Position numbers and translations under genes: made by a program
Notes under the pieces: model-generated
Told to the model about the DNA's origin: nothing
Database searches by the model: none
The model's input: only the letters and a program-made list of their open reading frames with translations
DNA from: Acinetobacter modestus
GTDB taxonomy: Bacteria > Pseudomonadota > Gammaproteobacteria > Pseudomonadales > Moraxellaceae
DNA: 64,000 nt
Direction: 5' to 3'
Assembly: GCF_014636095.1 (NCBI RefSeq)
Contig: NZ_BMDV01000010.1
Location: 1 to 64,000 of the forward strand
Part shown: positions 1-10,298 of the stretch, piece by piece
Position numbering within the stretch: position 1 is the first letter of the stretch
How the letters are laid out: the number at the start of each line of letters is the position of its first letter

Positions 1-87
1 TTATCAATCAATCCAAGAACCTAACTAATCTAGCCAAATCCTTGTTTCTCAACAAGTTTTTATCTGCATCACCGCCGATGGATGTGC

Positions 88-140
88 ATTCTACAGCATT
101 TCAGTGGGGATACAACCCCCTTTTTTATTATTTCTTTTTG
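88..140 (-). promoter_or_regulatory. Strong leftward promoter with A-rich UP-like element
   Basis: Read leftward there is a -35-like TTGTAT (plus-strand 110-115), a 16-base spacer and a -10-like TAGAAT (88-93). It is preceded by an A-rich stretch (116-140) like an UP element and followed by a short GC-rich discriminator. Further left, 42-58 folds as a small hairpin (CTTGTT/AACAAG). This build resembles promoters of rRNA or other stable RNA operons, so such a gene may start just beyond the left edge; that is inference. On the plus strand the same bases read GGGG-ATACAA-CCCC then a T run, so a rightward terminator is the alternative. Confidence 0.4.
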
Positions 141-243
141 AACGATTGTTTTTCAGGCTAAATCTGCTTTTTTAGTGATAGATCGTATATTTTCCACACT
201 AAATCAGCAGTTTTAGACTTTTTGGTCGCTCATCTTTTCAGCA

Positions 244-2367
244 TTAAGCTGATGCTGAAAAGCCTATCGTTTGAGAAACTTGATATTTCACAGCCATTTC
301 ATCATTTAAATGCTGCAATATTTCATCGGCATGTTGAAATGGATGAAAACGGGCTTGTCTAATAATCACAGCAAAATCTCCTGCGCATAGGCGGTTAAGC
401 TGTTTTAGTTTGACTGAGATCTGCTGTTCATTGATTTCAATATTCAACTGCTGGCATACTTGCTTAAATAACTGCAAGCGTTGTGTATAAGTTAAATAGT
501 CAAAATGGATTTTGAAATCAAAGCGGCGCAAGGCAGCTTGATCAAGATCATCAAAACGATTGGTCGTCGTAATCATAATCCCACTAAAGCTTTCCATTTG
601 TACAAGGAACTCATTCACCTGAGCAATTTCCCAAGACCGAACTGCATTGCGCCGATCCTGAAGCAAACTATCAACTTCATCTAGCAGTAAGACCGCTTTT
701 TGCTCTTCAGCTTCAGTAAATGCTTTTGCTAGATTTTGCTCCATCTCGCCAATATAGGGTGACTGTAGGTCTGAACCTCGCTTAATCAGTAAAGGTTGCC
801 CAATATAATCCGCTAACCAACGCGCAAATGCTGTTTTGCCCGTACCTGATGCACCATATAAACATAGTCGCCCAAAGCCATGTTGTTTAATCCCTGCTGC
901 AATCTGCATCATGTTGGCTTTGGTATTGATATAGTCCAAATCATAGAATTTGGGTAAACCCGCACTATCATAGAACTTCACTCGCTGATGCCCTTGAGCC
1001 ACCAATGTATTGGAAACCAGTTGCAGCATGGTATTTTGAACGTGCAGGCTTTGATTGGCACGTTTTGCTGTCTTAGCCACACGATAGGCACGGCGCAATA
1101 ATGCTGGTGATAAATGAGCGGCATTTGCCAAAGCTTGCTGATGCTGATCACTGAGATGATCACCACAGTATTGCTCAATCATCTTCATTCTTTGTTGTTT
1201 AGGTGGAATCGTGACCTCAAGGATCAGATCAAAACGGCGTAAAAATGCTGCGTCAATCTGATCAGAATTGGAGACCCAAATGGCTGGGGTACGATTCTGC
1301 TCTAGTATGCGATTGACCCAAGCCTTTCGGCTTTGTGCCGTGCTTTTCATACCCGCGCCTTTTTCTGTGTCATTAAATACATCTTCAACTTCATCAAATA
1401 ACAATAAAGCGGTCTGACTATCGAACACACTTTGTGCAGCACGATATGCACATAACCGCCCTGTTGCAGTAATGGCATCACCATTCTCATCTTCACAGGC
1501 TATTTCAAATAGTTGTACTTTTAATGCCTGAGCAAGTACTTTACACAACTGCGTTTTACCTGTGCCTGAGCTGCCATAGATAAAAATATTGACACCCAAT
1601 TGTGCCTGTTGTTTCACCTGTTGAAGATAGGCAAGTAATACATCCAATTGTGATTGGAGATGAGGATAATCCTCCAGCGCTAATTCAGCCGCTGCGCTTT
1701 TATTAATCGTACCAACAAATAAGTCCATCACATCATTGGCTTTGACCAATAATTTATCCACCAACTGAGCAGAAACCAAATCCAATTTACTACGCAAATA
1801 ACTGCTATATTCACGCTGTAAATGAATGAGTCCGCTTCGATGTAAGCATCCCTGTACTGCCAATGCCTGACGTACATCTTCATAAGGAACTGCCAAAATA
1901 ATCGCTAAAGCTTTCATACTTTTTGCGGCGGTTAACGTACCCAAATGATCTGCAATATCATCGAGTAATTGTTCACTATGTACCAATACCACAAAACCGA
2001 GAATTAAACATTCAACATCATTTAAGCCCAACAGTTTTTGCAGCAGTTTCAGGTTATATGACAATTCCGCACTAAATTGAGCAGGATTTTGTACCTGTAC
2101 AATTTCAGCTCTCTGATGCAATTGAACCAATTCCTGATGTGCCAGTTGTGAATTAAATTGTTCACCCAATAAAGCTTCAGAAAAGCCTAAATGTTTAGCA
2201 ATCCATTGATGACTAAAACAATTATCATTGATAAATTCTTTCGCACCACCGAGCTCAACCAAAATACGTAATGCCCATAATTTTGCTAAAGGGTGTACTT
2301 CAGTTAAATATCGGTCTTCCTCTTGCTGAATATTTTGCATAAAAGGGTTATTCATAAAATCATTCAT
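244..2367 (-). CDS. Tandem double-AAA ATPase (CDC48/FtsH-like AAA domains)
   Basis: A 707-residue cytoplasmic protein with two AAA ATPase modules after an N-terminal region of about 220 residues that I do not recognise. Module 1 has Walker A GSSGTGKT near residue 264 and Walker B LLLFDEVED near 320. Module 2 has Walker A GASGTGKT near 505 and Walker B LLLDEVDSLL near 557. Both end in an arginine-finger type segment (AAFLRRFD, AALRRFD), so both look catalytically intact. Such proteins usually remodel or unfold protein partners; substrate and role are unknown. It stands alone, transcribed leftward, with a hairpin (234-262) spanning its stop codon. An N-terminal adaptor fused to a protein-remodelling motor is inference. 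Confidence 0.85.
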   Translation of the reverse strand: MNDFMNNPFMQNIQQEEDRYLTEVHPLAKLWALRILVELGGAKEFINDNCFSHQWIAKHLGFSEALLGEQFNSQLAHQELVQLHQRAEIVQVQNPAQFSAELSYNLKLLQKLLGLNDVECLILGFVVLVHSEQLLDDIADHLGTLTAAKSMKALAIILAVPYEDVRQALAVQGCLHRSGLIHLQREYSSYLRSKLDLVSAQLVDKLLVKANDVMDLFVGTINKSAAAELALEDYPHLQSQLDVLLAYLQQVKQQAQLGVNIFIYGSSGTGKTQLCKVLAQALKVQLFEIACEDENGDAITATGRLCAYRAAQSVFDSQTALLLFDEVEDVFNDTEKGAGMKSTAQSRKAWVNRILEQNRTPAIWVSNSDQIDAAFLRRFDLILEVTIPPKQQRMKMIEQYCGDHLSDQHQQALANAAHLSPALLRRAYRVAKTAKRANQSLHVQNTMLQLVSNTLVAQGHQRVKFYDSAGLPKFYDLDYINTKANMMQIAAGIKQHGFGRLCLYGASGTGKTAFARWLADYIGQPLLIKRGSDLQSPYIGEMEQNLAKAFTEAEEQKAVLLLDEVDSLLQDRRNAVRSWEIAQVNEFLVQMESFSGIMITTTNRFDDLDQAALRRFDFKIHFDYLTYTQRLQLFKQVCQQLNIEINEQQISVKLKQLNRLCAGDFAVIIRQARFHPFQHADEILQHLNDEMAVKYQVSQTIGFSASA

Positions 2368-2830
2368 ATTGTTTTGATATTATTTCTAAATGTCGTGCAG
2401 ATTTAATCCTTGCCATTTTTATTTAAAGGCAATAATCATCTACAAGAACATATTAATTCTTGGGAAATAAGATTTAAATTTTTTACTTCAATTAAATTTA
2501 GATAATAGAAAATATTATCCTGTGTTTAAATAAAGCCGATAAAGTATGTTATTAGACGCATGATTTCTCTCCCGAAGATGGCATACAGCCAAACATTCTT
2601 AAAACCAACAATCCGTAATTGCTGTGTATTGGGTTAATCAAGATATTATGGTCATCCTGCAACCAGTCATTGTTTTTGGACAATCTTGTCAAAGGCAACG
2701 GTACAAGATCAATATTGAAGTGAGTGGAGTTAAATAAAAGTCATTTTAATATTTAAGCGATTGACGCTTGATTTTGGCGTTATTCTAAAATGCTTATTAT
2801 AAGATCGCAAGAGGTTTTATTGGGTATTTA
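2368..2830. other. Intergenic region, no gene seen
   Basis: About 460 AT-rich bases between the AAA ATPase and the tyrS terminator. I see no supportable ORF, tRNA or repeat. The right part (about 2765-2810) contains promoter-like TTGACG and TTATAA blocks but no gene follows them in the right orientation. Confidence 0.5.
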
Positions 2831-2865
2831 TAAAAAAATAATGCCCATTTTAACAAATGAGCATT
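2831..2865 (-). terminator. tyrS intrinsic terminator
   Basis: Read leftward, arms at 2855-2865 and 2840-2850 (AATGCTCATTT / AAATGGGCATT, one mismatch) enclose a 4-base loop and are followed by a T-rich run (2831-2839). It lies 26 bases after the tyrS stop. Confidence 0.8.
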
Positions 2866-2890
2866 ATATAAAGATCATTTAAAAGTTAAA

Positions 2891-4126
<1,236 letters not shown>

Positions 4127-4184
4127 TTATTCAATTTGTGCGATATACTAACATTTTTTCAGCATCTTGCAGGATAAGTTGTAT

Positions 4185-5318
4185 ATGAGCGCGATCTATA
4201 TTGGTGTAATGACAGGCACGAGCATGGATGGTGTTGATATTGTTGCAAGTTCATTTGACCCTTTAACGCTGCATGCCACGCTGACTGTGCCTTTTGAGCC
4301 TGAATTACGTGATGAATTAATGGCTTTAACGCTTCCTGACGACAATGAAATTGATCGTATGGGTAAAGCCGATGTCGCTTTGGCGCAAATGATTGGACAT
4401 GGCATTAATACGCTGATTGAAAAGAATAATTTAGATTGTAATCAAATCAAGGCGATTGGTTCTCATGGGCAAACTATTCGTCATCGCCCTGAGCATGGCT
4501 TTACCTTACAAATTGGTGATCCAAATATCATCACTGAAATTACTCAACTCCCTGTCGTTTCTGATTTTCGTCGTCGTGATATGGCCGCAGGAGGGCAAGG
4601 TGCTCCTTTAGTACCAGCTTTCCACCAAGCATTGTTTCAGCATGAGAGTATCCATCGTGTCATTTTGAATTTAGGCGGTATTGCCAATGTCAGTATGTTG
4701 CCTGCAAACAATGCGGACGGCGTATATGGATTTGATACAGGTCCAGCCAATATTTTGATGGATGCATGGTGTCATCGTCATACAGGTCATCCATATGACG
4801 AGAATGGTGACTGGGCTGCATACGGCAATCCAATTCGCTCATTGCTAGATCGTTTACAGACACACGAATTTTTTGCCAAAGAACCTCCGAAAAGTACGGG
4901 TCGTGAAGACTTTAATTTAGAGTGGTTGGATGAGCAGCTCAGCGATTGGCGAAGTGATTTAGAGTACGATGAACTTGAAGATACGCCAGAGAATGTTCAA
5001 GCAACCTTAATGAAACTGACAACTCGTGCAATTAAGAAAGCAATTTATCGCAGTAAAGATGCTATGCCGACAGGTGAAATTTATGTCTGTGGTGGTGGCG
5101 CATATAATTCATATTTACTTGAACAACTACGCTGGCGTTTGCGCAAGCATAATTGGTCTGTGCAAACCACAGATGCGCTGGGTCTTGCTCCAACGTGGGT
5201 TGAAGCCACAGCATTTGCATGGTTAGCGATGCGTTTTGTAGAGCAACTGAGTGGCAATTTGCCCGCTGTAACAGGTGCATCAGGTGGACGCATTCTCGGC
5301 ACAATTACAATCGTATAG
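4185..5318 (+). CDS. anmK: Anhydro-N-acetylmuramic acid kinase
   Basis: Phosphorylates and opens 1,6-anhydro-N-acetylmuramic acid to MurNAc-6-phosphate during cell-wall recycling in the cytoplasm. The N-terminus has the family ATP-binding block GVMTGTSMDGVD, followed by HGQTIRH, the DFRRRDMAAGGQGAPLVP block and LNLGGIANVS. The second lobe carries FDTGPANILMD and CGGGAYN. About 377 residues from the ATG at 4185, which has AGGA ten bases upstream; a TTG further upstream (4167) is less likely. Divergent from tyrS. With mpl elsewhere in this window (43814-45175) it gives two steps of muropeptide recycling. Confidence 0.95.
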   Translation: MSAIYIGVMTGTSMDGVDIVASSFDPLTLHATLTVPFEPELRDELMALTLPDDNEIDRMGKADVALAQMIGHGINTLIEKNNLDCNQIKAIGSHGQTIRHRPEHGFTLQIGDPNIITEITQLPVVSDFRRRDMAAGGQGAPLVPAFHQALFQHESIHRVILNLGGIANVSMLPANNADGVYGFDTGPANILMDAWCHRHTGHPYDENGDWAAYGNPIRSLLDRLQTHEFFAKEPPKSTGREDFNLEWLDEQLSDWRSDLEYDELEDTPENVQATLMKLTTRAIKKAIYRSKDAMPTGEIYVCGGGAYNSYLLEQLRWRLRKHNWSVQTTDALGLAPTWVEATAFAWLAMRFVEQLSGNLPAVTGASGGRILGTITIV

Positions 5319-5322
5319 TACA

Positions 5323-5351
5323 TAAAAAACCTCTCAAACTATTGAGAGGTT
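5323..5351. terminator. Terminator between convergent genes
   Basis: Perfect 10-bp stem AACCTCTCAA / TTGAGAGGTT (5328-5337, 5342-5351) with a 4-base loop. The T run lies on the leftward strand, so it best ends the gene at 5377-6366; it may also help end anmK. Confidence 0.8.
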
Positions 5352-5376
5352 AATTCTCTAAATTCATCCAATTTTC

Positions 5377-6366
5377 TTATAACAATATCTTCTTCAAATA
5401 TTCAGGCAATTCATATAATTCACTTTTTTCTGCATTATCAAATTCTTGCTGGAATTTATCTCCATTTTTTGTCGTTATACAAATTTTTTTCACCAATAAT
5501 CCATTACACTCTATATCTTGTATCAAGTCCAAAGGAATTTTAACAGCATCTAAAGTAGAGACATCCTTTCTTAAATATAAGTTTTCTTTGGTAACCAATA
5601 AAGAAATATGTGAAGATTTAAAGAAAGAATCATCATAACAAAGTAACACCTGACTTTCATCAAGATTAAATTCTTCTTTTATATCCTTTATAAAGCAAGA
5701 CTGAATAAATGGTTTAATGGATAACCGTTTACTCTCTTTAAAAATAGAATTTTTATGTCGATTTGCTTTTTCAAGCAATGATTTTTCAGCATCATTTGAT
5801 TGTTTACTCAGAAAACCAAATAGATTATTTCCAGTATGTTTTTGTTCTTGATCTTTTTTATTCTTAAGATTTGTTTCTAAAGTAGTTAAAATACTTTTTT
5901 TAAATAAAAGTAAAATTTTTTCCACATAATTTGCTCTATCATCTAACTCTTCTGCACTTGTTTCTTTAGTTGCCTTCCGTAGACGCATAATATCTACTAA
6001 ACTATCCCCCAACCCCTCGAAAACAAGCAACTGTCTACCATTGGAAACATCAATTTCATTTAAATACAAAATTGAATTTATAATTTCCATAGAATATAAA
6101 TCATTATAATCTATAATAACTTTTCTCTCATCTTTCCAGATATAAATCGCATATCGAGTAAAAATTATATTATGAACAATAAATAATATATCACTAATAG
6201 AATTCTCTAATCCAAATTTTAATAATAGACTGTGAACTTTTTCATTATTAGGAACAGGATGTACAAAAAAACTGTAACTTCTTTCGTTTATGAGACTTGT
6301 AGAGTAATTCATCTCTAATTGTAATAAAAAAATCTTCCATCTTTCAGCTTGACCATCGACAACCAA
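5377..6366 (-). CDS. Unknown protein with possible C-terminal PH-like domain
   Basis: About 329 residues, AT-rich, lysine/asparagine-rich, no signal peptide or clear membrane span. I do not recognise the family. The middle (about 130-200) is charged and probably helical. The last ~110 residues alternate short strands (HISLLVTKENLYLRK, KIPLDLIQDIEC, KKICITTKNGDKF) ending in a helix, a pattern like bacterial PH-like domains; this is inference. The start is uncertain: TTG at 6366 has no good ribosome site and the internal ATG at 6312 has none either. It is divergent from the broken DjlA-like gene and both sit between anmK and erpA, which look like core genes, so this pair may be an acquired insert. 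Confidence 0.6.
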   Translation of the reverse strand: MVVDGQAERWKIFLLQLEMNYSTSLINERSYSFFVHPVPNNEKVHSLLLKFGLENSISDILFIVHNIIFTRYAIYIWKDERKVIIDYNDLYSMEIINSILYLNEIDVSNGRQLLVFEGLGDSLVDIMRLRKATKETSAEELDDRANYVEKILLLFKKSILTTLETNLKNKKDQEQKHTGNNLFGFLSKQSNDAEKSLLEKANRHKNSIFKESKRLSIKPFIQSCFIKDIKEEFNLDESQVLLCYDDSFFKSSHISLLVTKENLYLRKDVSTLDAVKIPLDLIQDIECNGLLVKKICITTKNGDKFQQEFDNAEKSELYELPEYLKKILL

Positions 6367-6448
6367 TTATCATAATATAGCTAAATTTAAAATTAGTATC
6401 TACTTTTATTTTTCATAACTTTATTATGCGGCACGGGGACCAATAAAT

Positions 6449-7245
6449 ATGATTATAGCTATTATCATTGCATTAATTATAACCTATTTCTTATTTTTTA
6501 CTGATGAAAATGTAAATCCCCCAAATCAACCACTATAGAAGATATACAAAAAGATCCTATTAAACAAGAACCAACATTAATTGAAATTCTATATCCACTG
6601 ATTGATATATTATGTCACTATTCGACAATTATAGATAAAGAATGGACATCTGAAAAGGTTAGAAATATTAAAACAATATTTGAAAAAGATTGTTCAACAG
6701 AAAACCAAATGTCTCTACTCAGAGATCGAATTAAACTAAATGCGAATGCAGGTGTTAAACCACCTGTTAATTTATCAATTTCAAAGTATTTAGCACTTAA
6801 CCCTGACAATGATTCTAAAATAAGTTTGTTTCAGCTTTTAATTAATATTCTAGGCAGTCAAAGTCATGATCAGCAATTAGTTATTAAAATTAGCCTTGAT
6901 TTTTCAGAAAAAATAAATATTCCTTATTACTATGCTACAGAAATATTAAAAGAATTTGGCTATTTTATGGAGGATGACCACAAAAAACATTCTAATAATA
7001 CCAATTACCATGAGCCCGAAGATAACAAAGACATAACATGGGCATTTAAAGTTTTTAATTTAGAAGGAGATACATCGAATTTAACAAGAGAAATGATTAG
7101 CAAAAAATTCCAACAAAAAATTAAGGAATTTCATCCTGATAAAAATGGTTCAGTTACAGATGCTGTTCGAGAAATACTCAATCAAAAAACATCTGATTTA
7201 TATGATGCTAGAGAAATTTTATTAAATTATATCTCAGAGGTTTGA
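6449..7245 (+). pseudogene. DjlA-like membrane J-domain protein, frameshifted
   Basis: An ATG at 6449 opens a short frame encoding a hydrophobic N-terminal helix (MIIAIIIALIITYFLFF) that stops at 6536-6538. A second frame, open from 6508 to the stop at 7245, continues with no ATG until 6709. Joining them at the C5 tract (6518-6522), as if one C were lost, gives one protein of about 265 residues. It has a membrane anchor, a helical middle (about 45-175) resembling a TerB-like domain, and a C-terminal J-domain with the diagnostic HPD in KEFHPDKNG. This order is that of DjlA-type DnaK co-chaperones. If intact elsewhere it would recruit DnaK at the inner membrane. Alternatives are a sequencing error, or translation of only the 178-residue part from 6709. 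Confidence 0.65.
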
Positions 7246-7287
7246 GATTTCGAGATGACACTTAGAACCGCTCAAACCACAAACGAA

Positions 7288-7312
7288 GGGCGAATACCAT
7301 TCGTATTCACCC
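7288..7312 (-). terminator. Probable erpA terminator
   Basis: Inverted repeat GGGCGAATAC / GTATTCACCC with one mismatch, just after the erpA stop; T run after it is weak. Confidence 0.45.
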
Positions 7313-7326
7313 CTCCTATATCATTT

Positions 7327-7662
7327 TTAAATTGAAAATGAAGAACCACAGCCACAAGTAGTCGTTGCATTCGGGTTTTGAATAATAAAACGTGAACCGT
7401 CGAGACCTTCGGTATAGTCTACAACTGAACCCACTAAATACTGATAGCTCAGCGAGTCCACCAACATTTTAACGTCACCATTGGTAAATTCAGCATCATC
7501 TTCATTAACACTTTCAGCGAAATTAAAACCATAAGAAAAGCCTGAGCATCCACCACCCGTTACATAAACACGTAACATCAAGTCGTTATTCCCTTCACTT
7601 TCGCGTAATTGGCGAACTTTGTTGGCAGCATTATCTGACAATTCAAGAGCTTGGGCATTCAT
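7327..7662 (-). CDS. erpA: Iron-sulfur cluster insertion protein ErpA
   Basis: A-type carrier that delivers Fe-S clusters to apo-enzymes in the cytoplasm. 111 residues. The three cluster-binding cysteines are present: [10 protein letters not shown] in the middle and the C-terminal pair CGCGSSFSI. The C-terminus and the internal [11 protein letters not shown] fit ErpA better than IscA. A 12-bp terminator upstream (7705-7743) separates it from the AdeT-like array, so it has its own promoter. Confidence 0.93.
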   Translation of the reverse strand: MNAQALELSDNAANKVRQLRESEGNNDLMLRVYVTGGGCSGFSYGFNFAESVNEDDAEFTNGDVKMLVDSLSYQYLVGSVVDYTEGLDGSRFIIQNPNATTTCGCGSSFSI

Positions 7663-7694
7663 GGTAGATATTCCTCAGACTTCAATACGTCTTT

Positions 7695-7743
7695 CATAAA
7701 TAAAAGACCCGATATTCAGTATAGCATACTCAATATCGGGTCT
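7695..7743 (-). terminator. Long terminator after AdeT-like gene 1
   Basis: Nearly perfect inverted repeat: outer arms AGACCCGATATT (7705-7716) and its complement (7732-7743), inner AGTAT/ATACT, three-base loop. Read leftward it ends in TTTTATTT, so it terminates the gene at 7785-8789. Confidence 0.88.
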
Positions 7744-7784
7744 GTATTTGAAGTTTAAAGTGCGATTAAGGATTTTTTAACAGA

Positions 7785-8789
7785 TTATTTATAATTCTCT
7801 TCCTGTAAAGCACATTCAAAATTTTTGGCATCTTCGCGACAACGGAATTGCCATAACAACTTCATCATACGCTTATCGTAAATTCCTTTTGCTGTAAGGT
7901 TAATACGTGCCTCACGCATTAGCTTTTGATAGCCAGGTTTATCAGCAGGAGGTACTTCCATCCAGTATTTTTGTGGAATATCCGCTTTCATTTTACCCAA
8001 GATACCAAAAGCACGTGGCAATTGTGCCTTCACCCATTCTCTTGATTTTTGACCAAAACCTTCTGGGAATTTATCAGGATGAATAATTAAGTTACCAGTT
8101 ACCTGTAAAATTGGATAATTGACAATCGCCCCTTTAGTACCTAAACCTTTGTAAAGTTCTAATGGTTTAAACGCGGCAGCAGGTGCACCAATGATGTCAA
8201 CCTGACCATTATTAAATTTAGCACCAAAATTAGTGATATCTGAACTTACAGCTTGAGCACCCACTTGTGAAGCCATAATTTTTTGTGCTTCATCATAGTC
8301 TAAAACCGCAATTTTTTTACCTGCAGCTTTTGCAACGGTATTGATATTACGGTCATTTACTAATAAATATGCATCACCAATCGGAATCACACCAGCCACT
8401 TCATATTTGCCATTGACCATCGCTTTAGCAAAAGTTGGACTGGCTAAACCTTGCATCACTTTTACAGCAAGCTTAAGGTCGGTAATAGCACCAATTGCAT
8501 CTAATGAGCCTGTAAATGGATTGAATTGGCGGCCTCGCATACCTGTAATACTGACACCATCACATTTTCCTGCTTTAAAATCTTCAGCAATTACAGCTTC
8601 ATTCGTCGCTACTTTGAGTTCAATATCTGCACCCCAAGTTTTAGCTGCAAGCTGATAATCTTTCATTAATGCATATACATCGCCGCTTTTACCTACGATG
8701 TCAAATACACACATTGTTTGTTTTGCTTGAGCTGCAACAGAGACAGCTGCTATGCCTGTCGCAAGCAGTAAAGGCTTAAACCATTGCAT
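7785..8789 (-). CDS. AdeT-like periplasmic solute-binding-type protein, copy 1
   Basis: Exported protein of 334 residues with a signal peptide ending AVSVAAQA before KQTMCVFD. Five paralogues lie in a row here; all share CVFDxxGKSG at the mature N-terminus and a central PxxAxKPLEL block. Four cysteines are conserved (CVFD, AGKCDG, FRC, NFEC), suggesting two disulfides in the periplasm. The fold reads like a TRAP-type or other substrate-binding protein. From memory these match the Acinetobacter AdeT1/AdeT2 family, reported as resistance-associated, but the sequence shows no membrane pump. The start at 8789 has AGGA upstream; an in-frame ATG at 8807 does not. This is the most divergent copy. 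Ligand unknown. Confidence 0.85.
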   Translation of the reverse strand: MQWFKPLLLATGIAAVSVAAQAKQTMCVFDIVGKSGDVYALMKDYQLAAKTWGADIELKVATNEAVIAEDFKAGKCDGVSITGMRGRQFNPFTGSLDAIGAITDLKLAVKVMQGLASPTFAKAMVNGKYEVAGVIPIGDAYLLVNDRNINTVAKAAGKKIAVLDYDEAQKIMASQVGAQAVSSDITNFGAKFNNGQVDIIGAPAAAFKPLELYKGLGTKGAIVNYPILQVTGNLIIHPDKFPEGFGQKSREWVKAQLPRAFGILGKMKADIPQKYWMEVPPADKPGYQKLMREARINLTAKGIYDKRMMKLLWQFRCREDAKNFECALQEENYK

Positions 8790-9020
8790 ATTATTTTTCC
8801 TTTGCATCTATATTGTTTTGTTGCGAAACATTTACGTATATGAAGGGCAACGTTCTATCCTAATAAGGTCTTCAAATGAATATATGTTTAAATACGGTCG
8901 TTTTTAATCTTCCTGATTAAAACATATTTTAAATCTTCTCGATTTCATTTGGTTTTTTTATATGGGTATGATTGCGATATTTCTATATAAAGACAATGAC
9001 TTAAATGACAAGCACTTAAA

Positions 9021-9049
9021 AACAAAAAGCCTAGAAAAATCTAGGCTTT
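9021..9049 (-). terminator. Terminator after AdeT-like gene 2
   Basis: Perfect 9-bp stem AAAGCCTAG / CTAGGCTTT (9026-9034, 9041-9049), T-rich on the leftward strand. It makes copy 1 depend on its own promoter. Confidence 0.88.
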
Positions 9050-9074
9050 AAGTTACTTTTATAGCATTTGATGA

Positions 9075-10082
9075 TTATTCACCAGGCAATGCACATTCAA
9101 AGTTAGCTTTGTCTACTGAACAACGTGCTTTCTTCAATACTGACATCATACTAGCATCATAAATACCACGTTTAGTCATTTCTAAACGACCATCACGCAT
9201 TAGTTTTTGATATTTTAACTTGTCTTCAGCAGTTAAGTTCATTTTGTATTTTGCTGGAATTTCAGCTTCATAACGCTTGATCATTGCGAAAGCTTTTGGA
9301 AGTTGCTTCACAAAATAATCACGAGATTTTTGGCCAAAACCAGCTGGGAATTTTTCTGGGCGTAACACAAGATCCGCAGTAACTTGTAATACTGGGAAGT
9401 TAAACATCGCACCGTTAGCACCTAAGCCTTTGCTTAACTCTAATGGCTTATATGCATAAGCAGGAGCGCCTACCATATCTACTTGGCCATTGTTAAATTT
9501 AGCAGCAAAGTTAGAAATATCGGAAAGTACAGCTTGTGCACCTACGCGTTGTACCATAATTTTTTGCGCGTCGTCATAACCCAATACTGCGAATTTTTTA
9601 CCCGCTGCTTTTTCGATTGAGTTAATGCTCTTATCACGCACGAAAATGTAAGCCGCGCCTAATGGAGCAATACCACCAACTTCGTATTTATTACCACCAA
9701 GGTTAGTTACCATTTTTGCAGCATTACGTTCATCTAGAACATAAGTAATCGCGCGTTGAGCGATCTCATTACTTGGCGCACCGCCTAAAGAGTCAATAGA
9801 ACCCGCAAACTTGTTATATGGACGAGCACGCATTGCTGTCATTGCTACAGCAGCACATTTACCCGCTTTAAAGTTATTATCAGCGACTTGTTCATCTGTG
9901 ATTGCAAGAAGGTTTACATCAGCGCCCCAGCCTTTTGCTGCAAGTGCCCAGTCCTGCATCATTTTGTATGATTCACCTGACTTTCCTAATAAGTCGAATA
10001 CACACACATCAATTGCTGCTTGAGTAGAAGCAGATACACCTAAGATTGAAGTTGCTGCAATAGCTAACGCAATTTTTTTCAT
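9075..10082 (-). CDS. AdeT-like periplasmic solute-binding-type protein, copy 2
   Basis: 335 residues from the ATG at 10082, which has GGAAGG just upstream; longer in-frame starts would place the signal peptide internally. The signal peptide ends ASTQAA before IDVCVFDLLGKSGESY. The four family cysteines are in place (CVFD, KCAAV, RCSVD, NFEC). It ends ALPGE, like copies 3-5. Flanked by terminators on both sides, so probably monocistronic. Function inferred only as periplasmic ligand binding; no permease or ATPase gene is adjacent. Confidence 0.86.
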   Translation of the reverse strand: MKKIALAIAATSILGVSASTQAAIDVCVFDLLGKSGESYKMMQDWALAAKGWGADVNLLAITDEQVADNNFKAGKCAAVAMTAMRARPYNKFAGSIDSLGGAPSNEIAQRAITYVLDERNAAKMVTNLGGNKYEVGGIAPLGAAYIFVRDKSINSIEKAAGKKFAVLGYDDAQKIMVQRVGAQAVLSDISNFAAKFNNGQVDMVGAPAYAYKPLELSKGLGANGAMFNFPVLQVTADLVLRPEKFPAGFGQKSRDYFVKQLPKAFAMIKRYEAEIPAKYKMNLTAEDKLKYQKLMRDGRLEMTKRGIYDASMMSVLKKARCSVDKANFECALPGE

Positions 10083-10149
10083 ATTTTTCATCCTTCCACA
10101 AACTTTATGTTTGTCTCCTTGTTCGAAGCAAATATTAATCATGTTTTTC

Positions 10150-10178
10150 AAAAAAAAATAGAGCTTGTGCTCTATTTT
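10150..10178. terminator. Terminator after AdeT-like gene 3
   Basis: 10-bp stem AAAATAGAGC / GCTCTATTTT (10155-10164, 10169-10178) with loop TTGT and a run of eight T on the leftward strand. A near copy of the same stem is at 13682. Confidence 0.87.
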
Positions 10179-10298
10179 TATGTCAATAATGTTTATTTTT
10201 TGTCCTGTTTTATCTCATTCACTTATTTTCATAAACATATTTGTTATAAGTGATGACTTTCGTTAATCAATTTATAAATTCAGGAACAAAAACTATAA

